Source: Cliona cf. orientalis (lineage: Eukaryota > Porifera > Demospongiae > Clionaida > Clionaidae). Taken from it: 64,000 nt of DNA. The stretch spans positions 6,046,569-6,110,568 of the forward strand of contig OZ005689.1 of assembly GCA_963930775.1 (NCBI GenBank), given 5' to 3'. Shown one piece after another: positions 27,801-35,970 of the stretch. Within the stretch, counting starts at the first letter, position 1, and each line of letters opens with the position of its first letter. Under the pieces are notes generated by a model. The model was not told where the DNA came from. It searched no databases and saw only the letters and a program-made list of their open reading frames with translations. The translations under genes were made by a program, and so were the position numbers.

Positions 27801-29456
27801 GGAGACAAACTAGACAGTGCCGTACAGCTTCCAAACTTCAGATCGCTTGTGGCATGATGGCTCTAGCAATGCAAATCTAATATGCTCTAAACTTGTTAGA
27901 CACTGTTTAGTCAGTTTCTATGCGGTTTAGAAGACCTCAGGGCACTCATAGAACCCTCGATTCACTTGGGATTCTATATAGTTTACTTCGGTCTTCTAAA
28001 TCACATAGAAACCTCCTGAATAGTATCTAACTAAATAATAATTGTGCTCAATTTGTAAGTCCCTTCCCCAAGAGATAGCTAGATATATAACACTTTTCCA
28101 GTTATTCATGCTAACTCTTATCCAGCTAGCAATCTACAAATTTTATGTAGTTACTCTCATTTTTAGCTTCTAACATAGCAATAAGACCTTGCACTACCAT
28201 CACAGGCCAACTCCATGATATTAGCCAGACCAATAGCTAGGTCTTTGCCAACATCCAGCAAACTTTATACATTAGACATAATATAAATGGTTCTAGAGAA
28301 AAGAGCTGACAAATTTAATGAAGACTATTTCAGTGTAGGAATAAGTGTTCTTATCGATTGCCAGGTATTCTGATATTGTTTGTGGTGGTGGTGGGGGGGG
28401 GGGGGTAGTCTCGTGAACCAGACCACTCCCTCCACAGCGCTGGATGTACTGGATGACCACGCTACAAGCTGTTATGCCCACATCCCAGCCAGGTGCATTC
28501 CACTGTGTCACAAAAACTATGCCAGAGTGGCCAGACCCTCCCTCCGCGTGCTGGTGATGCAATACATCCAGCGCTGCAGAGGGAGTGGTCTGGTTCACGA
28601 GACTAGGGGGGGGGGGGTGGGGGCACTTGTAACAAGGTTATGCAAGAATTTGAAGGTCACGTACACAGTAGTTGCAACTGCCATGTGATAATAATATCCA
28701 CCAGAGGCGTAGGAAGATGGGTTGGTAAAGGGGGGCTCTATAGATCTATAGGCAAGGGCAGTATGACCAGTGTGTATAAAATTGAGCCTAGCTATGTAAC
28801 TATCAGAAAACATAGGGGAGCACCAACCCCTGGGGTCCCCCATGGTTCCGAAACCTATGTCCACACAAGTGGGACATATTGCACATTATCTTCAATACCA
28901 CTGCTTGTATGCAGATAAAGCTCCTTCGACTCAGAAGCCATCAAGAAGAAGAAAGCCAACACCAAAAGTGGCTGAAAGACTGAAGCAACAGGGAGCCGAC
29001 GGCCAACAAAAATCTCGCAGAGGTGGTACCACCTCCACCACACCAAATCTCTCTGCCCCTCCCCTCAGCCAGGAATCAGACTTTGACTCGAGCGACGAAG
29101 ACACTCTACTGCCATTTCTGGATAGCTCTTTGAGTGAGAAGGAACGTCGCCCCAGTCAAGACTCCACCTCAAGCTGGCAAAGCTCCAATAGCGACACAAA
29201 CGATCATCCAATCAGCATCGACCTAGCCAGCGTCACGCATGGACGTACGACTGCGACTACCCATGGAGCCATGGCCACACCCACAGTTCCCACGCCCACT
29301 TTTCTGGCATCGATTAGCATGGAAGGGGAGGATGTTCTGGGCGGGGCTGGACTGGGAGAGGCGGAACCTGGGACGACTGGAGGGGGTGGAGCTTCACAGT
29401 GGCTCTCTCCGCCCAGTGCTAGCAGCACAAGTAGTAGCAACAACTCAGCAGAATAA
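3852..29456 (+). CDS. NFRKB: NFRKB-like INO80 complex subunit (23 exons)
   Basis: Exons: 3852-3917, 3992-4116, 4585-4655, 5187-5257, 5647-5849, 6157-6337, 6579-6621, 6880-7138, 7997-8096, 8158-8184, 8358-8457, 9962-10042, 10285-10358, 10396-10457, 10542-10602, 11004-11084, 11159-11255, 11468-11517, 11578-11634, 11984-12107, 12674-12747, 13436-13760, 28915-29456. All junctions are GT-AG and in phase, giving 957 residues. NFRKB (INO80G) is a metazoan INO80 chromatin-remodelling subunit whose DEUBAD domain inhibits the deubiquitinase UCHL5. Residues about 20-115 match DEUBAD (SLDTWNHVIKEEDRQNLEQL, then FFSGANSRFG). Residues about 180-240 match the acidic-basic linker (MSSDDEED). Residues about 505-645 match the winged-helix core (VHGFEAPVGPVKG, ILSLVRDAASRLPNGEG, VSGALDRLHYEKDPC, WIYLHRGRTEEDF). 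The tail is Ser/Thr/Gly-rich, as in the family. The last exon is phase-compatible but lies beyond a 15-kb intron and has no conserved motif I recognise; it is the least certain part. The family identification is secure. Confidence 0.92.
4303..4418. repeat. Hairpin element in NFRKB intron 2
   Basis: Arms AAGATTCTTTGCGGACAAC and the matching inverted sequence at 4380-4418 extend through GTTTGGTA; the loop contains a smaller palindrome (GACTAGAGTATCTAGTC). It is a foldback without coding content. Confidence 0.7.
4942..5143. repeat. TACCGTA-type MITE in NFRKB intron 3
   Basis: The termini TACCGTAGGACGGGTTTTAA and the inverted TTAAAACCCGACCTACGGTA-like end enclose about 200 bp with internal AATTGCGAA repeats. 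TA at both outer edges suggests a Tc1/mariner-type TA duplication. Confidence 0.75.
5420..5566. repeat. Truncated GTGTCCCGGGTAAG MITE copy in NFRKB intron 4
   Basis: The right end CACTTACCCGGGACACTA and the interior (TACAGTGGCCCCTTGAAAT) match the fuller copy at 57893-58057, but the left terminal repeat is missing. A purine-rich GAGA tract precedes it at about 5335-5410. Confidence 0.65.
5968..6141. repeat. Cryptic GCGAAAA-family MITE before NFRKB exon 6
   Basis: The termini TACTGTAAGTCGCGAATATT and AATATTCGCGATTTATGGTA are inverted, with internal GTGCGAAAATT pairs. A close copy is at 13077-13247. The right end is 15 nt before exon 6 (6157), so the element overlaps the region expected to hold the branch point. 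Confidence 0.8.
6355..6548. repeat. Degenerate TTTGGCGA-type MITE in NFRKB intron 6
   Basis: ACTTTGGCGAGATTTTATTT and later ATCGCCAAATTTAAGAGTTTG are inverted and resemble the fuller element at 63188-63408. Boundaries are unclear. Confidence 0.45.
6605..6840. repeat. Diverged TACAGT..GAACCCCTC-type MITE in NFRKB intron 7
   Basis: GAGGAACCCCTCTCTTAGGAC on the left and GAGGGGTTCTACTGTAC on the right are inverted and enclose repeated CCTTTAATCAGGACAC-like units. The type matches the elements at 29712 and 58451. The left end sits just inside the intron, 40 nt after exon 7. Confidence 0.5.
7145..7316. repeat. MITE family B copy at the 5' end of NFRKB intron 8
   Basis: It starts TACCGTAGTTAATCGAATAC six nt after exon 8 ends (7138) and ends GTACGGTA. 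The interior has ATTGACGACCTTTACCAG. A second copy is at 9124-9290. Confidence 0.78.
7543..7716. repeat. Foldback element in NFRKB intron 8
   Basis: Arms about 75 bp long (AACGCTATGCATGGATTTAT on the left, inverted on the right, continuing through GCACCTCATTCCCAGGCC) enclose a short AT-rich loop. Confidence 0.75.
7806..7983. repeat. MITE family A copy at the 3' end of NFRKB intron 8
   Basis: The ends TACCGTGTTTATGCTAATA and TATTAGCATAAACACGATA are inverted, 178 bp in total. The interior carries TGACGACCTTTACCAG. It stops 13 nt before exon 9 (7997), leaving only CTTTCACTTTCAG between element and exon. Copies are at 12785-12962, 18239-18973 (interrupted) and 56213-56295 (partial). Confidence 0.85.
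8518..8713. repeat. GCGAAAA-type MITE in NFRKB intron 11
   Basis: TACCGTAATTCATGAAAATTT on the left is inverted at about 8690-8713 (AACGAAATTAACGTGAATTAA), with internal TTTCGCGAAAA. The right end is worn. Confidence 0.65.
9058..9080. repeat. (CT)n microsatellite
   Basis: An uninterrupted CT dinucleotide tract of about 23 bp lies in NFRKB intron 11; a shorter related stretch is at 9313-9326. Confidence 0.9.
9124..9290. repeat. MITE family B copy in NFRKB intron 11
   Basis: It begins TACCGTAGTTAATCGAATAC and carries ATTGACGACCTTTACCAG in the same place as the copy at 7145-7316. The right terminus (TTAAGTATGGTA) is slightly diverged. Confidence 0.75.
9480..9715. repeat. Imperfect foldback in NFRKB intron 11
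   Basis: AGTTTAAACTAAACTGTGTT, CCCAGTTAAG and TGGGTTATAAC strings occur in both orientations between about 9480 and 9715, including AACCCACTTCC opposite GTGGGTTATAACCC. It reads as an old inverted-repeat element with no coding content. Confidence 0.45.
10791..10986. repeat. GCGAAAA-type MITE just before NFRKB exon 16
   Basis: TGCCGTAGATCGGGATATTTT and the inverted AAAATTTTGCGATCTACGGTA are about 195 bp apart. The right end is 17 nt upstream of exon 16 (11004). Confidence 0.78.
12184..12393. repeat. TACCGTATAGCCGG-type MITE in NFRKB intron 20
   Basis: TACCGTATAGCCGGAAATATT and AATTTTCCGGCTATACAGTA are inverted termini of a 210-bp element with internal TTGGCGG repeats. Relatives are at 41307-41506, 42941-43119 and 63188-63408. 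Confidence 0.8.
12785..12962. repeat. MITE family A copy in NFRKB intron 21
   Basis: A 178-bp copy with the ends TACCGTGTTTATGCTAATA and TATTAGCATAAACACAGTA. It has the same order of internal blocks as 7806-7983 with a decayed central motif (GACCCGCTTTACCAG). It lies 38 nt after exon 21. Confidence 0.85.
13077..13247. repeat. GCGAAAA-family MITE in NFRKB intron 21
   Basis: TACTGTAAATCGCGAATATTT and AAATATTCGCGATTAACGGTA form the termini. The sequence is very close to the copy at 5968-6141, implying recent common activity. Confidence 0.85.
13768..13957. repeat. GCGAAAA-family MITE at the start of NFRKB intron 22
   Basis: TACCGTAAATCGCAAATATT begins seven nt after exon 22 ends (13760), and the inverted end TTTTCGCGATTTACGTTA closes it. 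Only GTAAGTA separates exon and element. Confidence 0.8.
14643..14752. repeat. Compound palindrome with CTCGGGCTACGCCC core
   Basis: The outer arms GTTATAGCATGG and CCATGCTATAAC enclose a second pair (GTAAACC and GGTTTAC) around CCTCGGGCTACGCCCTTGG. The same core type occurs at 36715-36770 and 62049-62098. Confidence 0.6.
17160..18130. repeat. Two direct copies of a ~450-bp unit with (GACA)n tails
   Basis: Units at about 17180-17640 and 17698-18130 both run from TATACGGTAGCATGAC through GGTAGCGGTCC and ACATGGCTTTGAAACGCC to a GACAGACAGACAG tract and a GTAACCCT end. The spacing is about 520 bp. The small ORFs here are translations of these repeats. Confidence 0.75.
18239..18973. repeat. MITE family A copy interrupted by a ~580-bp insertion
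   Basis: The left part (18239-18366) and right part (about 18945-18973) together give a normal family A element ending GCATAAACACGGTA. Between them, about 18367-18944, is foreign DNA beginning ACCCTCGCCGCAAAGCGTAG, with GTCCGTCC tracts at both ends. The break is inside the CTAATTAGATC block, so the insertion is younger than the MITE. Confidence 0.75.
19850..20090. repeat. Inverted partner of 26878-27125
   Basis: TATACTCTGGTTAATAAGCG, AAACGTTTGGGCACGTGATGG and CTCGATCTTCTTACATGA reappear in the opposite orientation at 26878-27125 with about one fifth of positions changed. A GCGCTAGCGCTAGCGCTAGC tract lies at 19974-19993. Confidence 0.7.
20935..21240 (-). repeat. Diverged inverted copy of the 500-bp family at 35470 and 51990
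   Basis: Read on the minus strand it contains GGGATTACGTCAGCCTAGAG, AACGCGTGAAGTTCGG and a terminal AAGTAAATTGCTACTG, matching the ends and centre of the copies at 35470-35970 and 51990-52490. The small ORF at 20973-21176 is a translation of this repeat. Confidence 0.65.
22417..22764. repeat. ~350-bp element with ~85-bp terminal inverted repeats
   Basis: The left end TATCAAGAGTATAATATAAG continues through GGAGGGAGAGAGAGTGTCC, ACTTCCTATTGCTG and CTTGCCAAGTACAGAGGTCA. The right end reads the same inverted up to ATACTCTTGATA. No useful ORF is present. Confidence 0.8.
23467..25520. repeat. 2-kb imperfect palindromic transposon-like element
   Basis: Arms at about 23467-24018 and 24997-25520 are inverted copies. 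Shared blocks include AGACTACCTGGAATTTGCAC, GGAGTATTCAAGTTTGAACT, GTCTCATGCCCAGCCTCTGT, and the inner AAGTATAAAAAACAATTGAA with ATGAAGTAGGGATGGCAG. The centre (24027-24740) is a GC-rich segment repeated directly at 25524 onward. No transposase ORF is visible. Confidence 0.8.
24027..24740 (+). repeat. Copy 1 of a ~0.7-kb GC-rich repeat with (AAAG)n
   Basis: It runs from CATCAGTGGGGTTCTCGAGA through TTTATAGGCCAGTAAG, GACTTCACCATGGCAACA, CAAAATGG and an (AAAG)n tract to GATATTTGGATTTTTGTAAT. Other copies are at 25524-26790 (+), 32545-32890 (-) and 33895-34350 (-). The CpG-rich middle resembles a promoter, but no downstream coding sequence follows. Confidence 0.75.
25524..26790 (+). repeat. Copy 2 of the GC-rich repeat, interrupted by an insertion
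   Basis: It follows the same order of blocks as 24027-24740 but is split at AATCG by the 529-bp element at 25916-26444. It ends near 26780 and is followed by two copies of CCATCCCTACTTATAGAGTC. Confidence 0.8.
25916..26444. mobile_element. 529-bp TIR element inserted into copy 2
   Basis: The termini CAAGGGGTGGTCTCTCCTAT are inverted and continue for about 55 bp with about four mismatches (through AGATCTGCGACCGG). AATCG is present on both sides and once in the uninterrupted copy at about 24423, so it is a 5-bp target duplication. The interior is rich in GTGACC repeats and has no ORF. Confidence 0.85.
26878..27125. repeat. Inverted partner of 19850-20090
   Basis: It carries the reverse complement of the GC-rich segment at 19850-20090, including AGAAGATCGAGTC, ACGTTCCCAAACGTTTG and TTAACCAGAGTATAC. 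Confidence 0.7.
27640..27860 (+). repeat. Diverged copy of the 35470/51990 repeat family
   Basis: It shares TCATCCCCAGTAGCTGCG, AAGGTCGTCAATG, CCTCAATCACAGAGATGGAG and ACAGCTTCCAAACTTCAGATC in order with the copies at 35470 and 51990, but with many substitutions. Confidence 0.65.
28406..28605. repeat. 200-bp TIR element inserted in a poly-G tract
   Basis: TAGTCTCGTGAACCAGACCA continues through CTCCCTC and GCGCTGGATGTA and is inverted at the right end. G-runs of 12-13 nt abut both ends (28393-28405 and 28606-28617), consistent with insertion into, or duplication of, a G-tract. Confidence 0.8.
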
Positions 29457-29711
29457 GTGAGAACGGTAATTAGAGTAATATCTGATCATGCTTGACTGCA
29501 CATAATGATAGATATCCTGCATACAGTAATCAACGACTCCAAAATTTATTATGAAATTATTATTCATTTCATTCACAAAATTTGATAGAAATTTCCATGT
29601 TTCGTTCATCAAAACGCATATCTCGATTCATGCATGTAGCTGTGAGGGTTCTGCACTGCTGATAATAATTATGGTGTAAAAATATGAGACCACTAGTTAT
29701 ATACATATAGC

Positions 29712-29815
29712 TACAGTCGAGCCTCCGAACAAAGGACACTTTGGGAACGGGCCTTTTGTCCTAAATTTGTTCGGAAGTTGTCCTTATCTCGGAGGTTTGC
29801 CACCTTTTGACTGTA
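29712..29815. repeat. Fragment of a TACAGTCGAACCTC-type MITE
   Basis: CTACAGTCGAGCCTCCGAAC followed by GGACACTTTGGGAACGGGCC matches the start of the fuller element at 58451-59070. The other end is not seen. Confidence 0.6.
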
Positions 29816-29894
29816 AATAATCTTTAATAGGGCAGAGATTCCGGCATTGAAATGTAAAAATGTACTAACTATGACAATTAAATGTTCAAAACCT

Positions 29895-29900
29895 AATAAA
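29895..29900 (+). terminator. Candidate poly(A) signal of NFRKB
   Basis: AATAAA 439 nt after the proposed NFRKB stop codon, in non-repeat sequence. Confidence 0.4.
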
Positions 29901-32544
29901 TAATTAATCAATATAATTATGTGTTGTAAGTCATTGCATGACATGATTGCATGTTACTAGTCACGCAGTGTCGCTTGACATGATGGCATGCTTTAGCTAG
30001 GTTAACCGTGAATCTTGTCAATATTTGAACTGACAGACAAGGCTTCATGTCCATATCCTTTAGCTATAGCTATATAGCTACTCAAAATTTAAAAAGAAAT
30101 ATCTCGATCATTGCATGTGAAAAAAAGTAACCCCAATCTCCCCGTACCTTCCGAGCTCTAGGCTGGAATGTTGGTCAGGTAAGGAAGAAAGAAATTGCAT
30201 AATTATGGCAAGCTATAGCTACAATGTCAGAGGGATTGATTGGTGAAATGAAAAAAAAAATTATAACCCCATCCTCCCTTGACCTTCCAAGCTCTAGGGC
30301 TGGAATGCTGGTCAGGTAGACTGCAGACATTACTGCAGCCAGTTAGGCTTCTGTGTCACAGCCTATCCAGGATGGGGGGTATTCAAGGGAGGAACCTGGG
30401 CGACCCCTAAGCCATACATGCCCAGGACCATGTGCAGTTTTCAGCTGCAGATGCCAGAGGGGGTACCCCTGACGTCTAGCCCCGATAGTCCCTACCGGAA
30501 ATCGCTATTAATTTTATTGAGCTGGAACAGGGGGTAGCAAAACGCGTATGGGTTTACGTTGGAATGTACATACCGTCACGTGACGTAATTAAGAGCTATG
30601 AATATCATTAACTACACTGCGGCGCGCGTAAGTGTATCTCGGTAACGGGAAGAGTTATGGAGCTGGAACAAAAACCAGAACGTAGCTCATAACCAGATGA
30701 AAGCAGCTATCATGGTCCTGAACACGCTACTTTATATATAGACCACGCCATAGCACACATAAAAATATATAGCTAGACTCGAGTCTTCTTCATAGATCCA
30801 TCAGTGTTTCCTCCGAATTCTCACTGAAGACATCATAATGATGTCAGCAAATAATAATACTTAGGCCAAAAAAATATTTGTATACAGTGATTCCCATCTG
30901 TGGTTAGTAAATTTTTTCATCATTATAATATTATTATAGGACTACCTTCCTGTGGTGGAGTGAGATCCTCCCATGATAGCTAATAACATGATATGACAGC
31001 GCTGCCCTCAGTGTTGGCATGCAGTGATGGCCACTGAGCTGTGTCCCAGGGATGAACACAGATTGAGTCAACACTCCAAGCACTGGTGTAGGAAGCATGG
31101 GTGCACCGGGTGCTGGTGCACCCATGAAATTTCTGAGTGGAATACACACAAAAGCACACTCTGCTCTGAATTGTTTTCTTATTATCGATTTAGTGTACAT
31201 GCACCGTGACATAGGCATCAGAGCACCTGTTTACCAAAAATTTAATCATCTTCCTACACCTATGCCAAGTGGCTTGTAACTAATTATATAATTTCTCATA
31301 ATATGTTCTCATGATCAGTGGATCAATCCCATTGCCATTGCCATTGGTTGTCAGTGGCTCCCAAAGCTTAATTCTCTGAGTATCATACTATAAGTAGGGA
31401 TGGCCCGGATATGCCATATATGTAATACATTACAAATACCCAAATATCTCAAAATATGTGATTTTGTGAAGTTTCTAAGTGTGAAAATCAGAATCTCCAG
31501 CAAATTGTGCATCTAGCAAGACCAAGATCATTCATCAAAACAAGTATGTATAATGTCACAACAATGTAATTATGCACTACAGTAATGACATTATGCATGG
31601 GCTGACTATAAATTAAATTATTTGGATCAGCATGACTGTATTCAATAATTATTAGAAATGGATAAATAAATAATTATTAGAAATGGATAAATGTCATGAT
31701 GTTTTAATATATGAACGCATTCAAGTCGGTATCTCAACTCAGATAGTCAGGGTTGCTCCTCAATGTTGTTAAGCTTGAAACTCCCATATTGCCACTAAAA
31801 TGTATGTGCATGCGCAGACAAACTGATCTGTAGGCCACACCCCTCACTGCAGGTGGAATTTAATGAGCCAAGAGACTTAGCTCCACTCCAGCATGGATAC
31901 TATAGTACCGGTATGACAGCGAACAGTTAACTCGCCTCTTCAGTCTTGCTTTGCAAGAAGCATAGATATGCGAGAAGTCGGAGACTTTGGTGGGCCAACT
32001 TGCGAGTACAACGATGACGTTCTCACTCCGCTCAAACCGGCATCGATGCTGGCGCGGGCGCAAAATCGAGATATTAGGCCACTGTAACTTAAATACTTGT
32101 TTCCCGTCCTCTCCTATGCCTGGAGAGCATGCGGGCGGGCGGTCATTATTCATTATTCATTATGTATGAATATCATTATGTAACCACTAAACCTTACCCA
32201 CTTCCTGTGGTTTACAAGGAGCATGACTAGCTGGCTTGCTGTAGCAATGCATAATGAATTTTGAGGCGGCTACAAAATAAGCATGCGGGCGGGTGACGGG
32301 AAACAAGGAATCAAGTTACAGTGGCCTTAGGGCTAGGCTATAGCTAGCTAGCTGTACTGCAGCCTAGGCCGAGGGCCGGACGGCCCCAAGGCTGTACTCG
32401 TATGTACTCGTACTCGTACTCAAGTACTCGAACTCGCGATCGATGGCCGGCCGCGCCGAGCGCGCGGCGCTTTGCGCCTCGTACGTGCATATGCATCTCC
32501 ATGGTTACCATGTTTTTTGCACACGGCCCTACCGTTCTGACCAA

Positions 32545-32890
32545 TCAGGTGCGTTATGACACAAAACGACACTTTCTGAAAATATTTTTCGTTGTATATA
32601 GTATAACAATTGTACATGCCAGAGCCAGATGTTTGAAAATAGCCCATTTCTCATTCTTTCTTTCTTCTTTCTTTTTCATTATCAGGGCTAACTCAAGACT
32701 GTCTGGACCGCTCTCCTTAATTTTCGTATAAATCCACTCCATTTTGTAGCGCGCAGGTCCATGGTACGTTTGTTTGGCGAACGTACTGGTGGGTGTGTAC
32801 GGCGCATTAACTAATGGGTGTGTCTGATACGCCATTTTTGTCATACAATGCACATGCTCGGAATGTGTTGCCATGGTGAAATCATGTGAC
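32545..32890 (-). repeat. GC-rich repeat copy 3 (inverted)
   Basis: Read on the minus strand it gives the ACCATGGCAACA, CAAAATGGC, GGAGTGGATTTATAC and AAAG-tract blocks of the copies at 24027 and 25524. Confidence 0.75.
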
Positions 32891-33330
32891 TATGGTCAGG
32901 GGCGCGGCGCGCGCAATGCAGCATTGCCGCGTACAATGTTAATGTAAAAGGCTGTCGTCGCTCACACTCGCGGCGCTCATTTCTAGCCTCGAGCTAGGCG
33001 CCAGGCTCTCCCGCGCGAGCTAACTATAGCTTAGTTAACTAGGCCAGTGCGAGCTGAGCGCTATACAGTGAACTAGGTAGCTATCAAGACTCTGGCTCCT
33101 CAGCAGTCAGCATAACACTGAGCCAGTTCACAACTTGAAGACTCTGAGACACACCGCTACCTGGGCAGCCTTCTTTGTCAGCCACCTTGAAGGGCGTGGC
33201 TAAGACTTTGCGTGCATGCACGCGCGAATTTCGGTACCTCCTATCTACTAGCCACTTAATTACACCGTAAGAGAGTTGAATGAGCAAGCCATATAAGATG
33301 GCATTGATAAATAATATTACTATTATTATG

Positions 33331-33720
33331 CTAAGAGCAATAAAAAAAGAACAGAAACAAGTATAAAAAACAATAAAATTGAAGGATGAAGTAGGGATGG
33401 CAGGATCAAAAAGTACACAAACAAGATTTATAAGGCATAAGCATCTGCTATACATCCCTACACTTGCTTTTTGAGGGGTGCAAAATAATGCAACTGACTG
33501 ACTATCCTGAACCATCGTGACAACCAGAGAACAACCCTGAATGTCTCTCACATGCCGCACTCGACAAATACATCAACATTAATAGGTGCATAATAATCGA
33601 GAAAAGCAAGTGAAGGGATGTATAGCAGATGCTTATGCCTTATAAATCTTGTTTGTGTACTTTTTGATCCTGCCATCCCTACTTCATTCTTCAATTTTAT
33701 TGTTTTTTATACTTGTATAT
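33331..33720. repeat. ~390-bp palindromic MITE with AAGTATAAAAAACAAT ends
   Basis: Left AACAAGTATAAAAAACAAT with GAAGTAGGGATGGCAGGATC is inverted on the right (GATCCTGCCATCCCTACTTC). It is the same inner arm as in the 2-kb palindrome at 23467-25520. ORFs across it are translations of the palindrome. Confidence 0.8.
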
Positions 33721-33894
33721 ATAGTCATTCTACTGTGAAAGGAAAGATTATTGTCTAATTAAACTCTAGATTATAAGCATATCAATATCTTGTTCAATAT
33801 CATTATAATTTTACAGTTCAGAGATTGCATGATGCAAGGAAGACAGTGAACACTTTCTATAATTATCATAGAGTCGGTAGATCATAGAGTCGGT

Positions 33895-34350
33895 AGACTC
33901 TATAAGTAGGGATGGCCCGGATATGTATTATATGTAATACATTAAAAATACCCAAATATCTCAAAATAGGTAATTTTATGAAATTTTTAAGTGTGAAAAT
34001 CAGAATCTCCAGCAAATTGTGCATCTAACAAGACCAAGATCATTCATCAAAACAATTGTACACGTCAGAACCAGATGTTCAAAAAATAGGCCATTTTTGT
34101 CAATTTTTCTTTCTTTCTTTCTTTCTTTTTCATTACCAGGGCTAACTCAAGACTGCCTTGACCTCTCATCTTAGTTTGAGTATAAATCCAGTTCCTTTTG
34201 TAGCGCGCAGGTCCACGGCACGCTATTTTTGCGTTATCTCGATAGTTACATAATGGTGGGTGTATACAGCGCGTTATGGGTGTGTCTGATACGCCATTTT
34301 ATGATATAATGCGCATGCTCGGAATATGTTGCCATGGTGAAGTCATGTGA
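33895..34350 (-). repeat. GC-rich repeat copy 4 (inverted)
   Basis: It has the same block order as copy 3, preceded at 33870-33905 by a doubled ATAGAGTCGGTAGA palindromic motif and TAAGTAGGGATGGCCCGGAT. A truncated relative is at 31385-31535. Confidence 0.75.
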
Positions 34351-34865
34351 CAGCGCCTGGCCCTACGGCGCCTAGCGCATAGCTCAGATGCATGATCGAT
34401 GATTGTACATCGCTAGCGCGTGCAACGGCGCGCTGGACCGATCATGGATATGAAGGTTCAAGGCTCGAGGAGCGGTAAGGCGCTAGGCATAGCCGAGCTA
34501 CTTACTAGCGCTTGCAGCGCTAGTACTACGCTGGATCGATCATAGATATCATACCATCATACGGCGAAGGCGCCGCAAGGCTCGAGCGGAGGTATCATTT
34601 AACGTACAGATCATAAAAATATGCCGGGTAGCTAGCTGCTGCCAACAGTATTAAAAACTCAGAACTTGGTCAGTTTCTCCCTAAGCAGAAAAGCATCATC
34701 ACTACTTGGGGCGCCTAACAGCCTTCCGAGGCTTTGTCATCCTGTTCATCTGATCAGAACGCAAGTTAATGAGGGGCGTGGCAAAGATTTTTGTGCACCT
34801 CCCATCTTCCACTTAATCAGAAGTCGTCAGCAAACCATGTAAGATGGCATTGATAAGTTACACTA

Positions 34866-35275
34866 AGTGCAATAAAAAAGAACAGAAACAAGTATAAAAA
34901 CAATTGAATAAAATTGAAGAATGAAGTAGGGATGGCAGGATCAAAAAGTACACAAACAAGAGATAATCGTATCTACTACAAGTATAAAAACAACTGCGGC
35001 GGTGCTTTTTGAGGAGTGCAAAAATAACCAGTAATAATGCGATTGAATCAAACTGATAAACCCGAACGATTGTGACAACTAGGGAACAACCTGCACGAAT
35101 GTCTCCCACATACCGCACTCAACAAACACGTCAACCATGATTAATAGGTGCACAGTAGTCGAGAAAAGCAAGCGTAGGGATGTATAGTAGATACGATTAT
35201 CTCTTGTTTGTGTACTTTTGATCCTGCCATCCCTACTTCATTCTTCAATTTTATTCAATTGTTTTTATACTTGTT
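34866..35275. repeat. ~410-bp palindromic MITE, second copy
   Basis: Ends AACAAGTATAAAAACAATTG and the inverse near 35255-35275, with inner arms GATGGCAGGATCAAAAAGTA and the inverse. It is closely similar to 33331-33720 and in the same position relative to the GC-rich copy. Confidence 0.8.
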
Positions 35276-35469
35276 ATTCTATACATGCATACATCTACCC
35301 ATTCATTTTCTCCAACTTCTCAATTAAGTCTTTAGTTCACTATTAGTAAGGTAATAATTATTATAAGCCATGGCATTTAATTCATGATCGAGCGCCATTG
35401 ATAAATTTCATTCAAAAAAGTAGAAACATTCTGACCATGTCATAGTACAATGTCATAATTATTATTATT

Positions 35470-35970
35470 ATGAACCCTTGACCACATCCCCAGTGGCTGC
35501 ATAGTTCTAATGGTGCATGTGGTAAAGGTCGTCAATACACACATCGATGCCGGGGCCTCAATCGCAGAGATGGAGTCTAAGATCAACTTTCGACTTCGAG
35601 TTTCGATGCTTCAATCAAAGGAGATGAACTCGACAGCACAGCACAGCTTCCGAACTTCAAATCGGTCGTGGCGTGACGCGTGCTATAAATAGCGCAAGGC
35701 TAGCTTTATTTATCCACAGGATTACGTCAGCCAAGAGAACGCGTGAAGTTCGGCCGGCATTACTTGTCGGAGAAAGTAGCACTCAGCTTTTAATGTATTC
35801 GCTGGATATGTATGTAAGTTAATATATGATTCTGTGGATTTTCAGGTCTCAGAAGTGTTCTGTAAAGGCTCTGAATTTTAGCGCTATGACGACATAGGTT
35901 ACATCATAATTACAACATAATTACCTAATAACCGCAAAAAAGTAAATTTATACTGGGGATGTAATATAGT
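35470..35970 (+). repeat. 500-bp repeat, copy 1
   Basis: It runs from CTTGACCACATCCCCAGT to TAAATTTATACTGGGGATGT and is nearly identical, in the same orientation, to 51990-52490. Inside is a palindromic-looking TATAAATAGCGC promoter-like stretch and TGGTAAAGGTCGTCA. I see no coding sequence. Confidence 0.85.

Larger units (their letters stand above)
13761..28914. other. 15.2-kb repeat-filled intron 22 of NFRKB
   Basis: The intron starts GTAAGTATAC and ends TGCTTGTATGCAG, and the flanking exons agree in phase (a T before, AT after). All other NFRKB introns are under about 1.6 kb. I found no credible coding exon inside; ORFs of 60-106 codons fall within repeats. Named elements are listed separately. 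About 14000-17150 and 21240-22400 are otherwise AT-rich sequence in which I see no gene. Confidence 0.65.

Noticed and set aside
28293-28688. ORFs of about 100 codons on both strands.
   Set aside because: They cover the 200-bp inverted-repeat element and poly-G runs, which give similar peptides on both strands.
32402-33560. Plus and minus ORFs of 75-158 codons.
   Set aside because: They lie within copies of dispersed GC-rich and palindromic repeats, and matching ORFs recur at 24331 and 34858 only because the repeat recurs.
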